A stretch of DNA of 64,000 nt from assembly GCA_947372105.1 (NCBI GenBank), contig CANBSH010000001.1, positions 42,135-106,134 on the forward strand. Direction: 5' to 3'. Shown piece after piece: positions 26,849 through 35,495 of the stretch. Source of the stretch: Chitinophagaceae bacterium. Its GTDB lineage: Bacteria > Bacteroidota > Bacteroidia > Chitinophagales > Chitinophagaceae. Every line of letters starts with the position of its first letter. Position 1 is the stretch's first letter. The notes under the pieces are model-generated. The model did not search any database. It was given only the letters and a program-made list of their open reading frames with translations, and was not told where the DNA came from. The position numbers and the translations under genes were made by a program.

Positions 26849-27691
26849 TTAAAATAAATTTAATTGACTACGAATACTTGCTTTTGCTAAAATAAAAAGC
26901 TTTCCATAATCCGGAATTCTGATTCTTGTTTTTAAAATAGATTGTGGTTGTACTTTCTTTATTTTTTTAAATAAAGAATAGTAATATTTAAAAGCCACAT
27001 ACACCCCAAATCGAGCTTTTAAGGGCAAATGCTTAATGCCATGTAGCGCTTTTGAAAAATCATTTTGAATATCTTCTTCAATTTGTAATTTATCCTCTTG
27101 GGTGAACTTCGTAAAATCACAATCAGGGAAATACATACGTTCTAACCCTTCAAAGTCTGCTTTGATATCTCTTAAAAAATTAACTTTTTGAAATGCAGCT
27201 CCCAAACTTCGAGCGGCTGGCTTTAACTCTTCAAATTGTTCTTGGTTGCCTTCACAAAATATATACAAACACATTAATCCTACTACTTCAGCACTTCCAT
27301 AAATGTAATCGTTATATGTTTGTTGATCATATTCGTGTTTAGATAAATCCATTTCCATACTTACTAAAAATGCTTCTAATAAAGCAGTATCAATTTTATA
27401 TTTATGATAGGTAAGTTGAAAACGATGAAGAATTGGATTCATACTTATCTTTTGATCCAAAGCTTGATAAGTATCAATTTTAAATTGATTGAATAATGCT
27501 ACTTTATCGTAATCATGAAAAGTATCAACAATTTCATCTGCAAAACGAACAAAGCCATAAATATCAAAAATAGGTTGACGCAAATCCTTATGCAATAATT
27601 TTATAGCAGAGGAAAAGCTAGAACTGTATAATAAAGTAGTGTACTTACTACTATATGCAGCTACCTCATCATATAATTTTACTGTTGACAT
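26849..27691 (-). CDS. crtB: phytoene synthase
   Basis: The 280-residue protein is a squalene/phytoene synthase. The first aspartate-rich motif is DEIVD (52-56) and the second is NFLRDIKAD (171-179); these hold the magnesium ions that bind diphosphate. It joins two geranylgeranyl diphosphates into phytoene, the first committed step of carotenoid synthesis. It lies 8 bases downstream of crtI in the operon. No geranylgeranyl-diphosphate synthase gene is in the window. Confidence 0.95.
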   Translation of the reverse strand: MSTVKLYDEVAAYSSKYTTLLYSSSFSSAIKLLHKDLRQPIFDIYGFVRFADEIVDTFHDYDKVALFNQFKIDTYQALDQKISMNPILHRFQLTYHKYKIDTALLEAFLVSMEMDLSKHEYDQQTYNDYIYGSAEVVGLMCLYIFCEGNQEQFEELKPAARSLGAAFQKVNFLRDIKADFEGLERMYFPDCDFTKFTQEDKLQIEEDIQNDFSKALHGIKHLPLKARFGVYVAFKYYYSLFKKIKKVQPQSILKTRIRIPDYGKLFILAKASIRSQLNLF

Positions 27692-27699
27692 AATTCAAT

Positions 27700-29202
27700 T
27701 TAAGTTGTATAATTTTTATGGACCAAATCCGCTACTACTTCCCCACTAATCAAACTTGGCGGCACCCCTGGCCCGGGGATTGTTAATTGGCCGGTGTAAT
27801 ATAAGTTTTTTACCTTTTTGCTCCTACAACTTGGTTTAAAAATTGCAGTTTGCATTAAGGTATTGGCTAGTCCGTAGGCATTCCCCTTAAAAGAATGATA
27901 GTCATTTTTAAAATCGGCCACCGCGAAAGATCTTTTATACACTATGGCATCTCCAATGCTAGTACCCCATTTTTTTTCTAATCTATCTATTAATATCTTA
28001 AAATATCTTTCTCTAACTTCTTCAGTATCACCTTCTAACCCAGCAGCTATGGGAATTAATAAAAATAAGTTTTCACCACCCACTGGTGCTACTGAAGGAT
28101 CTGTTACAGAAGGAACACTTGCATAAAATAATGGATTACTAGGCCATTGTGGGTTATCATAAATCTCTTTCCCATGCACTCCAAAATCCGTATCAAAGAA
28201 TAAGGAGTGATGTGTTACTCCTGGAATTTTTTTATTCAACCCTACGTAAAATAATAAAGAACTTGGTGCCATTACTCTGCTCTCCCAATATTTTTTTGAG
28301 TAAGATTGATATTTTGCTGGTAGTAAGTCGGTTTCAATGTGATGGTAATCGCCTGCTCCAATTAAAACATCAAAGGAATATTCATTTTCAATACCAGTCG
28401 TAGTTACTTTAGTGTGAATTTTTTTTGCGACTCCATTTTCAATGTCTATAGACTTTACTTCCTCTCCTAATTTAAAATTGACCCCTAATTCCTTGGCCAC
28501 TTGCACCATTCCATCTACTATACTGTACATTCCAAATTTAGGATACCAAGTCCCCCCTTTGATATCTGCATAATTCATTAAACTATATAATGCAGGTGTA
28601 TTTTCAGGAAGCGCTCCTAAAAACAAAACCGGGAACTCCATTAAAAACTGAATATAGGGATGCTTAAAATAACGAGCTATATGTTTTTTCATGGATTGAA
28701 AAACGTCCAATTTAAATACGCCTTTCAATAGATCCAAATCCATAAATTCTGTGATAGATAAGCTAGGCTGATACACTAATTTACCTACGCCTACTTCATA
28801 TTTATATTTCGCTTCGGCTAAAAATAAGTCCAACGCAGCTCCTGCACCTGGTTCTACCGATTCAAATAAATCTTTTAACGATTCATAATTTGCGGGCAAG
28901 TCCCAGGTAGCTTTTTCAAAGTAAACTCTATAAGAAGGGTCTAATCGTTGTAAGGAATAATACTCACTTACTTTTTTGCCAAAAGAGGCGAAGTATTTTT
29001 CAAAAACATCTGGCATCCAATACCAACTGGGACCCATGTCAAAAACAAAACCATCCACTTCAAATTTTCGTGCTCTTCCCCCTGGTAAAGTATTTTTTTC
29101 TATAATAGTAACGTCCCAACCTTTTTGTGCTAAAAAAGTAGCCGCTGAAATTCCTGCGAATCCAGCTCCAATCACAAAAGCTTTAGGAGCATTTTTTATC
29201 AT
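27700..29202 (-). CDS. crtI: phytoene desaturase
   Basis: The 500-residue flavoprotein starts with the FAD motif VIGAGFAGISAATFLAQKGWDVTIIEKN region and ends with the CrtI signature YYTGQLTIPGPGVPPSLISGE. CrtI carries out four desaturations of phytoene to lycopene at the membrane. It begins 3 bases after the sigma-factor stop codon, so the two genes are almost certainly translated from one mRNA. It precedes crtB. Confidence 0.95.
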   Translation of the reverse strand: MIKNAPKAFVIGAGFAGISAATFLAQKGWDVTIIEKNTLPGGRARKFEVDGFVFDMGPSWYWMPDVFEKYFASFGKKVSEYYSLQRLDPSYRVYFEKATWDLPANYESLKDLFESVEPGAGAALDLFLAEAKYKYEVGVGKLVYQPSLSITEFMDLDLLKGVFKLDVFQSMKKHIARYFKHPYIQFLMEFPVLFLGALPENTPALYSLMNYADIKGGTWYPKFGMYSIVDGMVQVAKELGVNFKLGEEVKSIDIENGVAKKIHTKVTTTGIENEYSFDVLIGAGDYHHIETDLLPAKYQSYSKKYWESRVMAPSSLLFYVGLNKKIPGVTHHSLFFDTDFGVHGKEIYDNPQWPSNPLFYASVPSVTDPSVAPVGGENLFLLIPIAAGLEGDTEEVRERYFKILIDRLEKKWGTSIGDAIVYKRSFAVADFKNDYHSFKGNAYGLANTLMQTAIFKPSCRSKKVKNLYYTGQLTIPGPGVPPSLISGEVVADLVHKNYTT

Positions 29203-29205
29203 GAA

Positions 29206-29706
29206 TTAATAACGTTGTATTTTTTGTTTTAAAATTTTTCTAGCAAAGTGAATTCTACTTTTAATAGTTCCTAATGGTTCATTCAATGCTTCAGAAATTT
29301 CATTATACTTATACCCTTCATAATACAAAGTAAAGGGAGTTCTAAATAATTCAGGTAAATCATGAATCATTTGATGTACTTCTTTCAAATTTACATTATT
29401 GATTCCTTCATTTACTACTTTATTAGTGGTTTGATTGATTAAGAAATCATTGGGACTATGATCAAATACTAAAGACTGTTTTGACTTACGACGATAATCA
29501 TTGATAAAAATATTACGCATAATGGTATATAACCATGCTTTAATATTAGTACCTACATTGTACTTATCCTTATTGGAAAAGGCACGATATAAAGTGTCCT
29601 GATATAAATCCTTAGCCGCTTCATAATCCTTGGTAAGATTGATAGCAAAAGGTCTTAAAAACTCAGCATTTTCGGTCAGTAATAGACTAAATTCAGCGTT
29701 TGACAT
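29206..29706 (-). CDS. ECF-type RNA polymerase sigma factor leading the carotenoid operon
   Basis: The 166-residue protein contains sigma-70 region 2 (DYEAAKDLYQDTLYRAFSNKDKY and TNIKAWLYTIMRNIFINDYRR) and region 4 (LPELFRTPFTLYYEGYKYNEISEALNEPLGTIKSRIHFARKIL). Region 3 and an anti-sigma partner are absent. It is the first gene of the sigma-crtI-crtB-idi-crtZ-crtY unit, 3 bases from crtI. The 207-base region upstream contains two inverted repeats built on GTTTAA, and the B12-binding MerR gene follows. It may act as an autoregulated activator of the operon, comparable in logic to CarQ of Myxococcus. Confidence 0.9.
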   Translation of the reverse strand: MSNAEFSLLLTENAEFLRPFAINLTKDYEAAKDLYQDTLYRAFSNKDKYNVGTNIKAWLYTIMRNIFINDYRRKSKQSLVFDHSPNDFLINQTTNKVVNEGINNVNLKEVHQMIHDLPELFRTPFTLYYEGYKYNEISEALNEPLGTIKSRIHFARKILKQKIQRY

Positions 29707-29714
29707 ATAATAAT

Positions 29715-29800
29715 GTTTAACATTTAGATTATAAAGTTAAACAAAATCATAATACCAAGTCGTGTTTTTGTTTAATATTTTATAAAATTATTTAAACAAA
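29715..29800 (-). promoter_or_regulatory. two inverted repeats before the sigma-crt operon, candidate CarH operators
   Basis: GTTTAAC (29715-29721) and GTTAAAC (29736-29742) form one perfect inverted repeat. TTTGTTTAA (29767-29775) and TTAAACAAA (29792-29800) form a second one. Their outer halves share GTTTAA. Both lie within 95 bases upstream of the sigma-factor start, in the gap that separates it from the CarH-like regulator gene. Repeated half-sites of this kind suit a dimeric or tetrameric MerR regulator; the assignment is inferred from position alone. No exact TAnnTTTG box was found on this strand. Confidence 0.4.
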
Positions 29801-29913
29801 ATAAAAATAGAACCCGCATAAAATGGGCAAAAAATAGGGGTTGCAAAAATGAATTACTGATTTAAAATATTGATTTTCAACATTTTAATTAAAAAATAGT
29901 CTTAATGGAGGAA

Positions 29914-30798
29914 CTAAATGGATTTAAGAAAATCTATGGTCTCGGCTAAACTCTTCTTTAGATGAATATTGGGAGCAACCGCTCCTTTGTATATTTGAAT
30001 CAATTGACCTGAAAGAATAATTGGAATGTTGCTACTTACATCCTGCAAACCTTCAAAAAACTTATTGACCTTGAAATTTTTTGCTGGAGACGTTAAATGA
30101 CAATATAAATAATCCACCTTTTTTACTCCGGTTAGATACTTCAAATCCACTGTAGGAACATTGGCACCTAGATAATCTACAAAAATACCCCGTTGTTTTA
30201 ATAAAAAGTGGACATACAATAATCCAATTTCATGATGTTCTCCTTCGGGCATAAACAAGACCACTCTCTTGGTATATTGTAATAAGGAAGGCAATTTTTC
30301 AATCCCCATTATAATTTTTTGTCGTAAAATATTGGTTGCTAAATGCTCTTGCGCAGGATTAATATGATTAGTTACCCAAAGAATACCCACTCTTTCCAAG
30401 AAATTAAAAATAACCTCTGTAATAGTTCTATCTATTCCTTTTTGAGCAATATTTAAATCTAATAATTTTTCAAAATTTGCCATATTTAAGGAAATCATTT
30501 CCTTAATAAGTCCATTCACAATACGCTCTCTTTGAGCTTCCATTTGATTCAAACTGAGGATTTTTTCTTCAATTTGATCCGTGGACATTTTGTCTATATG
30601 GGAAATTTTAAACCCATATTTATTTAAAAGTGAAACGTTTAAAATAGTCTTTAACTCCTCCCCTGAATAGGTACGAATATTAGTTTCAGTACGCTTAGGT
30701 TGTAAGAAATGATAGCGCTGCTCCCAAATACGAATAGTATGGGCCTTAATACCTGAAATTGTCTCTAAATCTTTAATCGTGTAAGAGGTCATACCCAA
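29914..30798 (-). CDS. CarH/LitR-like MerR regulator with B12-binding domain
   Basis: The 294-residue protein has an N-terminal MerR helix-turn-helix (IRIWEQRYHFLQPKRTETNIRTYS, residues 22-45). A middle helical bundle carries W141-x9-E151-H152, and the C-terminal cobalamin-binding domain has E187-x-H189-x-x-G192. The Wx9EH and (D/E)xHxxG pair defines photoreceptors of the CarH/LitR family, in which adenosylcobalamin holds a repressing tetramer in the dark and light breaks it. H189 would be the lower axial ligand. It lies immediately upstream of the sigma-carotenoid operon on the same strand. Light response is inferred from motifs and position. Confidence 0.88.
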   Translation of the reverse strand: MGMTSYTIKDLETISGIKAHTIRIWEQRYHFLQPKRTETNIRTYSGEELKTILNVSLLNKYGFKISHIDKMSTDQIEEKILSLNQMEAQRERIVNGLIKEMISLNMANFEKLLDLNIAQKGIDRTITEVIFNFLERVGILWVTNHINPAQEHLATNILRQKIIMGIEKLPSLLQYTKRVVLFMPEGEHHEIGLLYVHFLLKQRGIFVDYLGANVPTVDLKYLTGVKKVDYLYCHLTSPAKNFKVNKFFEGLQDVSSNIPIILSGQLIQIYKGAVAPNIHLKKSLAETIDFLKSI

Positions 30799-30871
30799 AA
30801 AACAAAAACAAATGGGAATGGTTCAGTCAAAACCTCAAAAAAGTTAAAATTTATCCTTTTTAGGCTGAAAA

Positions 30872-31732
30872 TTATTTTTTCAAGCCCCTTAAATATTCTC
30901 CGTAACCACTTTTAGCATACTTGTCCGCCAATACTAATAATTGAGCCTTATCTATAAAGCCCATTCTAAAAGCCACTTCTTCTATACATCCAATTTTCTG
31001 ACTTTGGCGCTTTTCAATCACTCTTACGAATTCACAAGCATCTGCTAAGGACTCAAAAGTACCTGTGTCTAACCAAGCTGTGCCACGATTCATAATACCC
31101 ACTTGCAATTGCTTGCGTTCTAAATACACTTTATTGACATCTGTGATTTCATATTCCCCACGAGGAGAAGCTGGTATATTTTTTGCAATTTCCACTACCT
31201 GATTATCATAAAAATACAATCCAGGGACTGCATAATTGGACTTAGGTGCTTTTGGTTTTTCTTCTAATGACAAAGCATTGTTGTTGTCATCAAACTCCAC
31301 TACTCCATAACGCTCCGGATCATTTACTTCATACGCAAACACAGCAGCCCCTTCCACGTCATTGAAAGATTGTACCAATTTACTAAAGCCAGCCCCATAA
31401 AAAATATTATCACCTAAAACCAAAGACACTTTGTCCTTACCAATAAAATCGGCACCAATCACGAATGCTTGTGCCAACCCATTAGGAACTGCTTGCACTG
31501 CATAACTAAACTTACATCCTATTTCAGAACCATCTCCCAATAATCTTTTAAATTGATCATTGTCTTCGGGGGTGGTAATAATTAAAACTTCTTTAATCCC
31601 CGCTAACATTAAAACGGACAAAGGATAATAAATCATGGGCTTATCATAGATAGGCATCAATTGTTTGCTGATTCCCTTGGTAATTGGATACAATCTTGTA
31701 CCTGATCCACCTGCTAATATGATTCCTTTCAT
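30872..31732 (-). CDS. rfbA: glucose-1-phosphate thymidylyltransferase
   Basis: The 286-residue protein has the nucleotidyltransferase signature [22 protein letters not shown] at its start, the [12 protein letters not shown] motif and [12 protein letters not shown]. RfbA makes dTDP-glucose from dTTP and glucose-1-phosphate, the first step toward dTDP-rhamnose and related deoxysugars for surface polysaccharides. The gene is third in the order rfbB-rfbC-rfbA. The reductase gene rfbD is not found in this window. Confidence 0.95.
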   Translation of the reverse strand: MKGIILAGGSGTRLYPITKGISKQLMPIYDKPMIYYPLSVLMLAGIKEVLIITTPEDNDQFKRLLGDGSEIGCKFSYAVQAVPNGLAQAFVIGADFIGKDKVSLVLGDNIFYGAGFSKLVQSFNDVEGAAVFAYEVNDPERYGVVEFDDNNNALSLEEKPKAPKSNYAVPGLYFYDNQVVEIAKNIPASPRGEYEITDVNKVYLERKQLQVGIMNRGTAWLDTGTFESLADACEFVRVIEKRQSQKIGCIEEVAFRMGFIDKAQLLVLADKYAKSGYGEYLRGLKK

Positions 31733-31808
31733 AAACCTGATTTTTTATTTTTTTACTTGTGTTTATGTTTTCGCACTTTGTGCTCAAATCATATCACTTA
31801 TTATTTCA

Positions 31809-32360
31809 TTATAAACTCGCTACATACTCAGCGAAGCTTCCTAATATTTTATCTTTTTCGGATAATATGATTTCATGTGTAGCCAATTTCCAATCAATAT
31901 TTAAATCGGCATCATTATACATAATCCCTACTTCGTTTCCTGGTTCATAAAATTTATCTACCTTATAAAAGAAGGTTGCAGAATCACTCAACACTACAAA
32001 ACCATGTGCAAATCCTGCTGGCACAAAAAATTGTTTACGATTTTCTGAGGTTAATTCAATCGCAAAATGTTGTCCAAAACTGGGCGACCCTTTTCGTAAA
32101 TCTACTGCAATATCTAAAACAGACCCCTCCAACACTCTTACTAGTTTTGCTTGCGCAGCAGCGCCTCTTTGCATATGCAATCCTCTTAATACGCCTTTAG
32201 AAGATCTGGATTGATTGTCTTGCACAAATTGAACATCCAATCCACTGGCTGCTTTAAAATCACGTTGATTAAAGGTTTCAATAAAATAACCTCTAGCATC
32301 GCCATGCACTTTTTCATGCACTATAAAACAATCTTGAAGGGGGGTCTGCTCAATTCTCAT
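31809..32360 (-). CDS. rfbC: dTDP-4-dehydrorhamnose 3,5-epimerase
   Basis: The 183-residue cupin-fold protein has the family blocks GYFIETFN, FVQDNQSRSSKGVLRGLH (the catalytic histidine region), LEGSVLDIAVDLRKGSP and FVPAGFAHGFVVLSD. It epimerizes dTDP-4-keto-6-deoxyglucose at C3 and C5. Its place between rfbB and rfbA supports the dTDP-rhamnose route. Length is that of the usual enzyme. Confidence 0.95.
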   Translation of the reverse strand: MRIEQTPLQDCFIVHEKVHGDARGYFIETFNQRDFKAASGLDVQFVQDNQSRSSKGVLRGLHMQRGAAAQAKLVRVLEGSVLDIAVDLRKGSPSFGQHFAIELTSENRKQFFVPAGFAHGFVVLSDSATFFYKVDKFYEPGNEVGIMYNDADLNIDWKLATHEIILSEKDKILGSFAEYVASL

Positions 32361-32394
32361 TCGACTCTTTATAAATTAATTAAATATGCAATGA

Positions 32395-33489
32395 TTAACG
32401 ATTCGTATACATTTCAGTATAATATGTTTGGTAAGCACCACTTGTTACATGTTCTAACCAATCATTATTATTTAAATACCAATCGATGGTTTCTGCTAAA
32501 CCTTGCTCAAAGGTAACCGAAGGAGCCCATCCTAATTCTTTATTTAATTTGGTCGCATCAATAGCATATCGACGGTCATGTCCTGGTCGGTCTTTCACAT
32601 AAGTAATAAGCGCTTCGCTTTCGCCTAACGTTCTGCCTAATTTCACATCCATTTGCGCACACATCAATTTTACTAAATCAATATTAGTCCATTCATTAAA
32701 GCCACCAATATTATAAGTATCACCACGTTTACCTTGATGAAATACCATATCTATAGCGCGTGCATGATCTTTCACATACAACCAATCACGTGTATACAAA
32801 CCATCTCCATATACAGGCAATGCTTTTTTATGAATGATATTATGTATAAATAATGGAATTAATTTTTCAGGAAAATGATTAGGCCCGTAGTTATTAGAAC
32901 AATTAGAAATCACTGTAGGTAAATGATAAGTTTCACCATATGCTCTCACAAAATGATCACTCGCTGCTTTACTTGCTGAATAAGGTGAATTAGGATCATA
33001 CGCTGTGGTTTCGGTAAATAATCCTTCTTTGCCTAAGCTACCATATACTTCATCGGTAGAAACATGATAAAATAAATGATCACGTTTTTGTTCCCAAGAT
33101 CCATCATGTGCTATCTCATAACTTAAATCGTTCTTCCAATATTCCTTCGCTGTATTTAATAAATTCACGGTACCAATCACATTGGTATATACAAAGTCCA
33201 AAGGTGAAACAATCGAACGGTCCACATGAGATTCTGCAGCCAAATGGATGACGTCGGTAATGTGATGTTTTTGAAATATTTCTTTTAGAACGTCTGCTTC
33301 TAAAATATTGGCTTTTACAAAATGATAATTAGAAGCTCCTTCAATATCTTTTAAATTTTCTAAATTACCTGCATAGGTTAATGCATCCAAGTTAAAGATT
33401 TGATAATCAGGATATTTCGTAACCATTAATCGAATCACATGGGAACCAATAAATCCTGCACCTCCGGTGATTAAAATGTTTTTTTGCAT
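32395..33489 (-). CDS. rfbB: dTDP-glucose 4,6-dehydratase
   Basis: From the ATG at 33489 the 364-residue protein starts MQKNILITGGAGFIGSHV (NAD-binding), with YHVSTDEVYGSL (catalytic Asp/Glu), YSASKAASDHFVRAYG (the YxxxK pair) and SNNYGPNHFPEKLIPL. RfbB makes dTDP-4-keto-6-deoxyglucose. A longer frame opens at 33573 but codes for no conserved sequence, and a TAnnTTTG box lies 17 bases upstream of 33489, which supports this start. The gene leads the rfbB-rfbC-rfbA unit and is divergent from the HGSNAT-like gene. Confidence 0.94.
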   Translation of the reverse strand: MQKNILITGGAGFIGSHVIRLMVTKYPDYQIFNLDALTYAGNLENLKDIEGASNYHFVKANILEADVLKEIFQKHHITDVIHLAAESHVDRSIVSPLDFVYTNVIGTVNLLNTAKEYWKNDLSYEIAHDGSWEQKRDHLFYHVSTDEVYGSLGKEGLFTETTAYDPNSPYSASKAASDHFVRAYGETYHLPTVISNCSNNYGPNHFPEKLIPLFIHNIIHKKALPVYGDGLYTRDWLYVKDHARAIDMVFHQGKRGDTYNIGGFNEWTNIDLVKLMCAQMDVKLGRTLGESEALITYVKDRPGHDRRYAIDATKLNKELGWAPSVTFEQGLAETIDWYLNNNDWLEHVTSGAYQTYYTEMYTNR

Positions 33490-33506
33490 CTGAATTTTGT
33501 ATCTTA

Positions 33507-33514
33507 CAAAGATA
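33507..33514 (-). promoter_or_regulatory. -7 box of the rfbB-rfbC-rfbA unit
   Basis: Read on the minus strand the site is TATCTTTG, an exact match to TAnnTTTG, 17 bases before the rfbB ATG at 33489. A short leader of roughly 10 bases would result. The usual -33 TTTG was not seen. Confidence 0.5.
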
Positions 33515-33561
33515 TTAAAACAAGTATATATATTACGAAGTAATTTATAAAAGTTTAAGTC

Positions 33562-34716
33562 ATGAAGCAACAACGCTATTATTCCCTAGATGTGTTTAGA
33601 GGTGCCACCGTGGCCCTCATGATTTTAGTGAACAACCCAGGTTCTTGGGGACATATTTTTAGCCCATTAGCCCATGCCAGTTGGCATGGCTGCACCCCTA
33701 CGGATTTAGTGTTTCCTTTCTTTTTATTTGCCGTGGGAAATGCCATGTCCTTTGTGATGCCTAAGTTGCAACAAGGAAATGATAGTGCTTTTTGGGGCAA
33801 AGTCATCCAACGTACTATAATGATTTTTGGAATTGGCTTATTTTTAAATTGGAGCCCCTTTGTTAAATTTTCGGAAGATGTATTAGTTTGGAAACCTTGG
33901 GAGAATGTGCGCATATTAGGAGTACTTCAACGAATTGCATTGTGTTACTTTTTTGCATCCGTTATTATTTATTATGGAAAATCTCGAATGGCTTTATTTA
34001 TAGGAATGATGATATTAGTGATTTACTGGGTACTCACTTTTTCACTAGGCGTGCCAGGACATATGTATAGTTTATCCGGATACTTTGGCAACGCCATGGA
34101 TCAACAAATTTTAGGACTCACTCATATTTATAAAGGAGAAGGAGTGCCTTTTGATCCAGAAGGACTTACTAGCACTTTGCCTGCCATTGTGCAAGTAATA
34201 TTTGGATATTTAGTAGGCGAGTATATACAACTCAAAGGAAAAAACTTTGACATGTTAGCGCAATTATTGTTAACAGGAGTGGTATTAGTACTTGTTGGAT
34301 ACATCTGGGATTTTAGTTTCCCTATTAATAAAAAAATATGGACAAGTAGTTATGTGTTTTATACTACCGGTTTAGCCATGATTACATTGGGCATGTTTAT
34401 TTACTTATTAGAATTTAAAGAAGCCAAAGGAAGATGGAGTCAATTCTTTGATGTGTTTGGCAAGAATCCACTTTTCATTTTTGTGCTCAGTGGATTTTTA
34501 CCAAGAGTATTGGCTTTATTAAGATGGGTAGATCATGTAGATGAAAAAGGAGAAAAAGTATACACTTCAGCCCTACCCTGGTTTTACGAACATGTTTGTA
34601 AAAATATCGCAACCGATTTACGCATTGGATCATTGCTGTATGCTTTATGCATGATTGCATTTATGGGTTTACTAGCCTATATTTTAGATAAGAAGAAAAT
34701 TTACATCAAAGTGTAA
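33562..34716 (+). CDS. HGSNAT-like membrane acyltransferase (COG4299, DUF5009 type)
   Basis: The 384-residue protein has about ten membrane helices. It opens with YYSLDVFRGATVALMILVNNPG, then WHGCTPTDLVFPFFLFAVGNAMSF, the blocks shared with heparan-alpha-glucosaminide N-acetyltransferase (HGSNAT) and bacterial NagX-type proteins. HGSNAT moves an acetyl group across the membrane onto a terminal glucosamine. The conserved His (residue 42) in WHGCTPTD is the likely acetyl-acceptor residue. It is next to the MurU-like and AmgK-like genes on the opposite strand, which hints at amino-sugar handling. Function in bacteria is little studied. Confidence 0.82.
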   Translation: MKQQRYYSLDVFRGATVALMILVNNPGSWGHIFSPLAHASWHGCTPTDLVFPFFLFAVGNAMSFVMPKLQQGNDSAFWGKVIQRTIMIFGIGLFLNWSPFVKFSEDVLVWKPWENVRILGVLQRIALCYFFASVIIYYGKSRMALFIGMMILVIYWVLTFSLGVPGHMYSLSGYFGNAMDQQILGLTHIYKGEGVPFDPEGLTSTLPAIVQVIFGYLVGEYIQLKGKNFDMLAQLLLTGVVLVLVGYIWDFSFPINKKIWTSSYVFYTTGLAMITLGMFIYLLEFKEAKGRWSQFFDVFGKNPLFIFVLSGFLPRVLALLRWVDHVDEKGEKVYTSALPWFYEHVCKNIATDLRIGSLLYALCMIAFMGLLAYILDKKKIYIKV

Positions 34717-34747
34717 ATAATAAAAGAGTTCAAAAAAATGATGCAAA

Positions 34748-35488
34748 TTACGCAAACAAAGTAGCTGCTTTTTCTAAACTCTCCGGCTTTCCAACATCTA
34801 ATAAAATGCTATCGCTATGATCATAGCAACCAATGGTATGCGTAGCAGCTATTTGTAAGTAAGCATCAATGAGCGAAAATTTACCCGTGAATGCAAGGGC
34901 TTTATAAAATGCTTGATGTATTATTTGAATTCCGCTAAAAGCTTTGGCAGTATAGGGTTGAGTTGAGGCACTTTGATTGACCCATTTTTCTTCGCCCGTT
35001 GTGTTATTTTTCCAACCTACTAGATGACCTGCATCATTAAATAATAAATTACGACTAGATGTTCTACTAGTTACTGCTAGTGTAGCAATATAATGATTCG
35101 TTGCTGCTGAATTTATTTGATCCGCTTGAATCAATGATGCTAAATTCATATTAGTAAGTATGTCGGCATTCATGACCAACCAATTCTTTTCATTTGCAAA
35201 ATAAGTTGCTGCTTTTAAAACTCCTCCTCCTGTTTCTAACACTTCATTGGTTTCATCTGAAATGGTCACATTCGCTCCCCAACCACTTGCATTCGTAATG
35301 GCTTGTATTATTTGATCGCTAAAATGATGCACATTTACAATGACTTCTTGGATGCCTGCATGTTGTAAATATTCAATATTTCTTTGTAATAAAGATTTAT
35401 CATTCACCACCGCTAATGCTTTGGGATGATGATCGGTGAAGGGTTTCAACCTAGTACCTAAACCTGCAGCTAAAATCATGGCACGCAT
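34748..35488 (-). CDS. MurU-like sugar-1-phosphate nucleotidyltransferase
   Basis: From the ATG at 35488 the 246-residue protein begins MRAMILAAGLGTRLKPFTD with HHPKALAVV, the nucleotidyltransferase signature, and has LVMNADILTN (metal-binding Asp) and FSGIQIIHQ. Its short size and sequence match MurNAc-1-phosphate uridylyltransferase (MurU) and mannose-1-phosphate-type guanylyltransferases. It starts 7 bases after the AmgK-RapZ fusion gene, the same pairing as amgK-murU in the Pseudomonas peptidoglycan recycling pathway. By that context it would form UDP-MurNAc from MurNAc-1-phosphate. The sugar specificity is inferred. Confidence 0.75.
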   Translation of the reverse strand: MRAMILAAGLGTRLKPFTDHHPKALAVVNDKSLLQRNIEYLQHAGIQEVIVNVHHFSDQIIQAITNASGWGANVTISDETNEVLETGGGVLKAATYFANEKNWLVMNADILTNMNLASLIQADQINSAATNHYIATLAVTSRTSSRNLLFNDAGHLVGWKNNTTGEEKWVNQSASTQPYTAKAFSGIQIIHQAFYKALAFTGKFSLIDAYLQIAATHTIGCYDHSDSILLDVGKPESLEKAATLFA

Positions 35489-35495
35489 ACACAAA

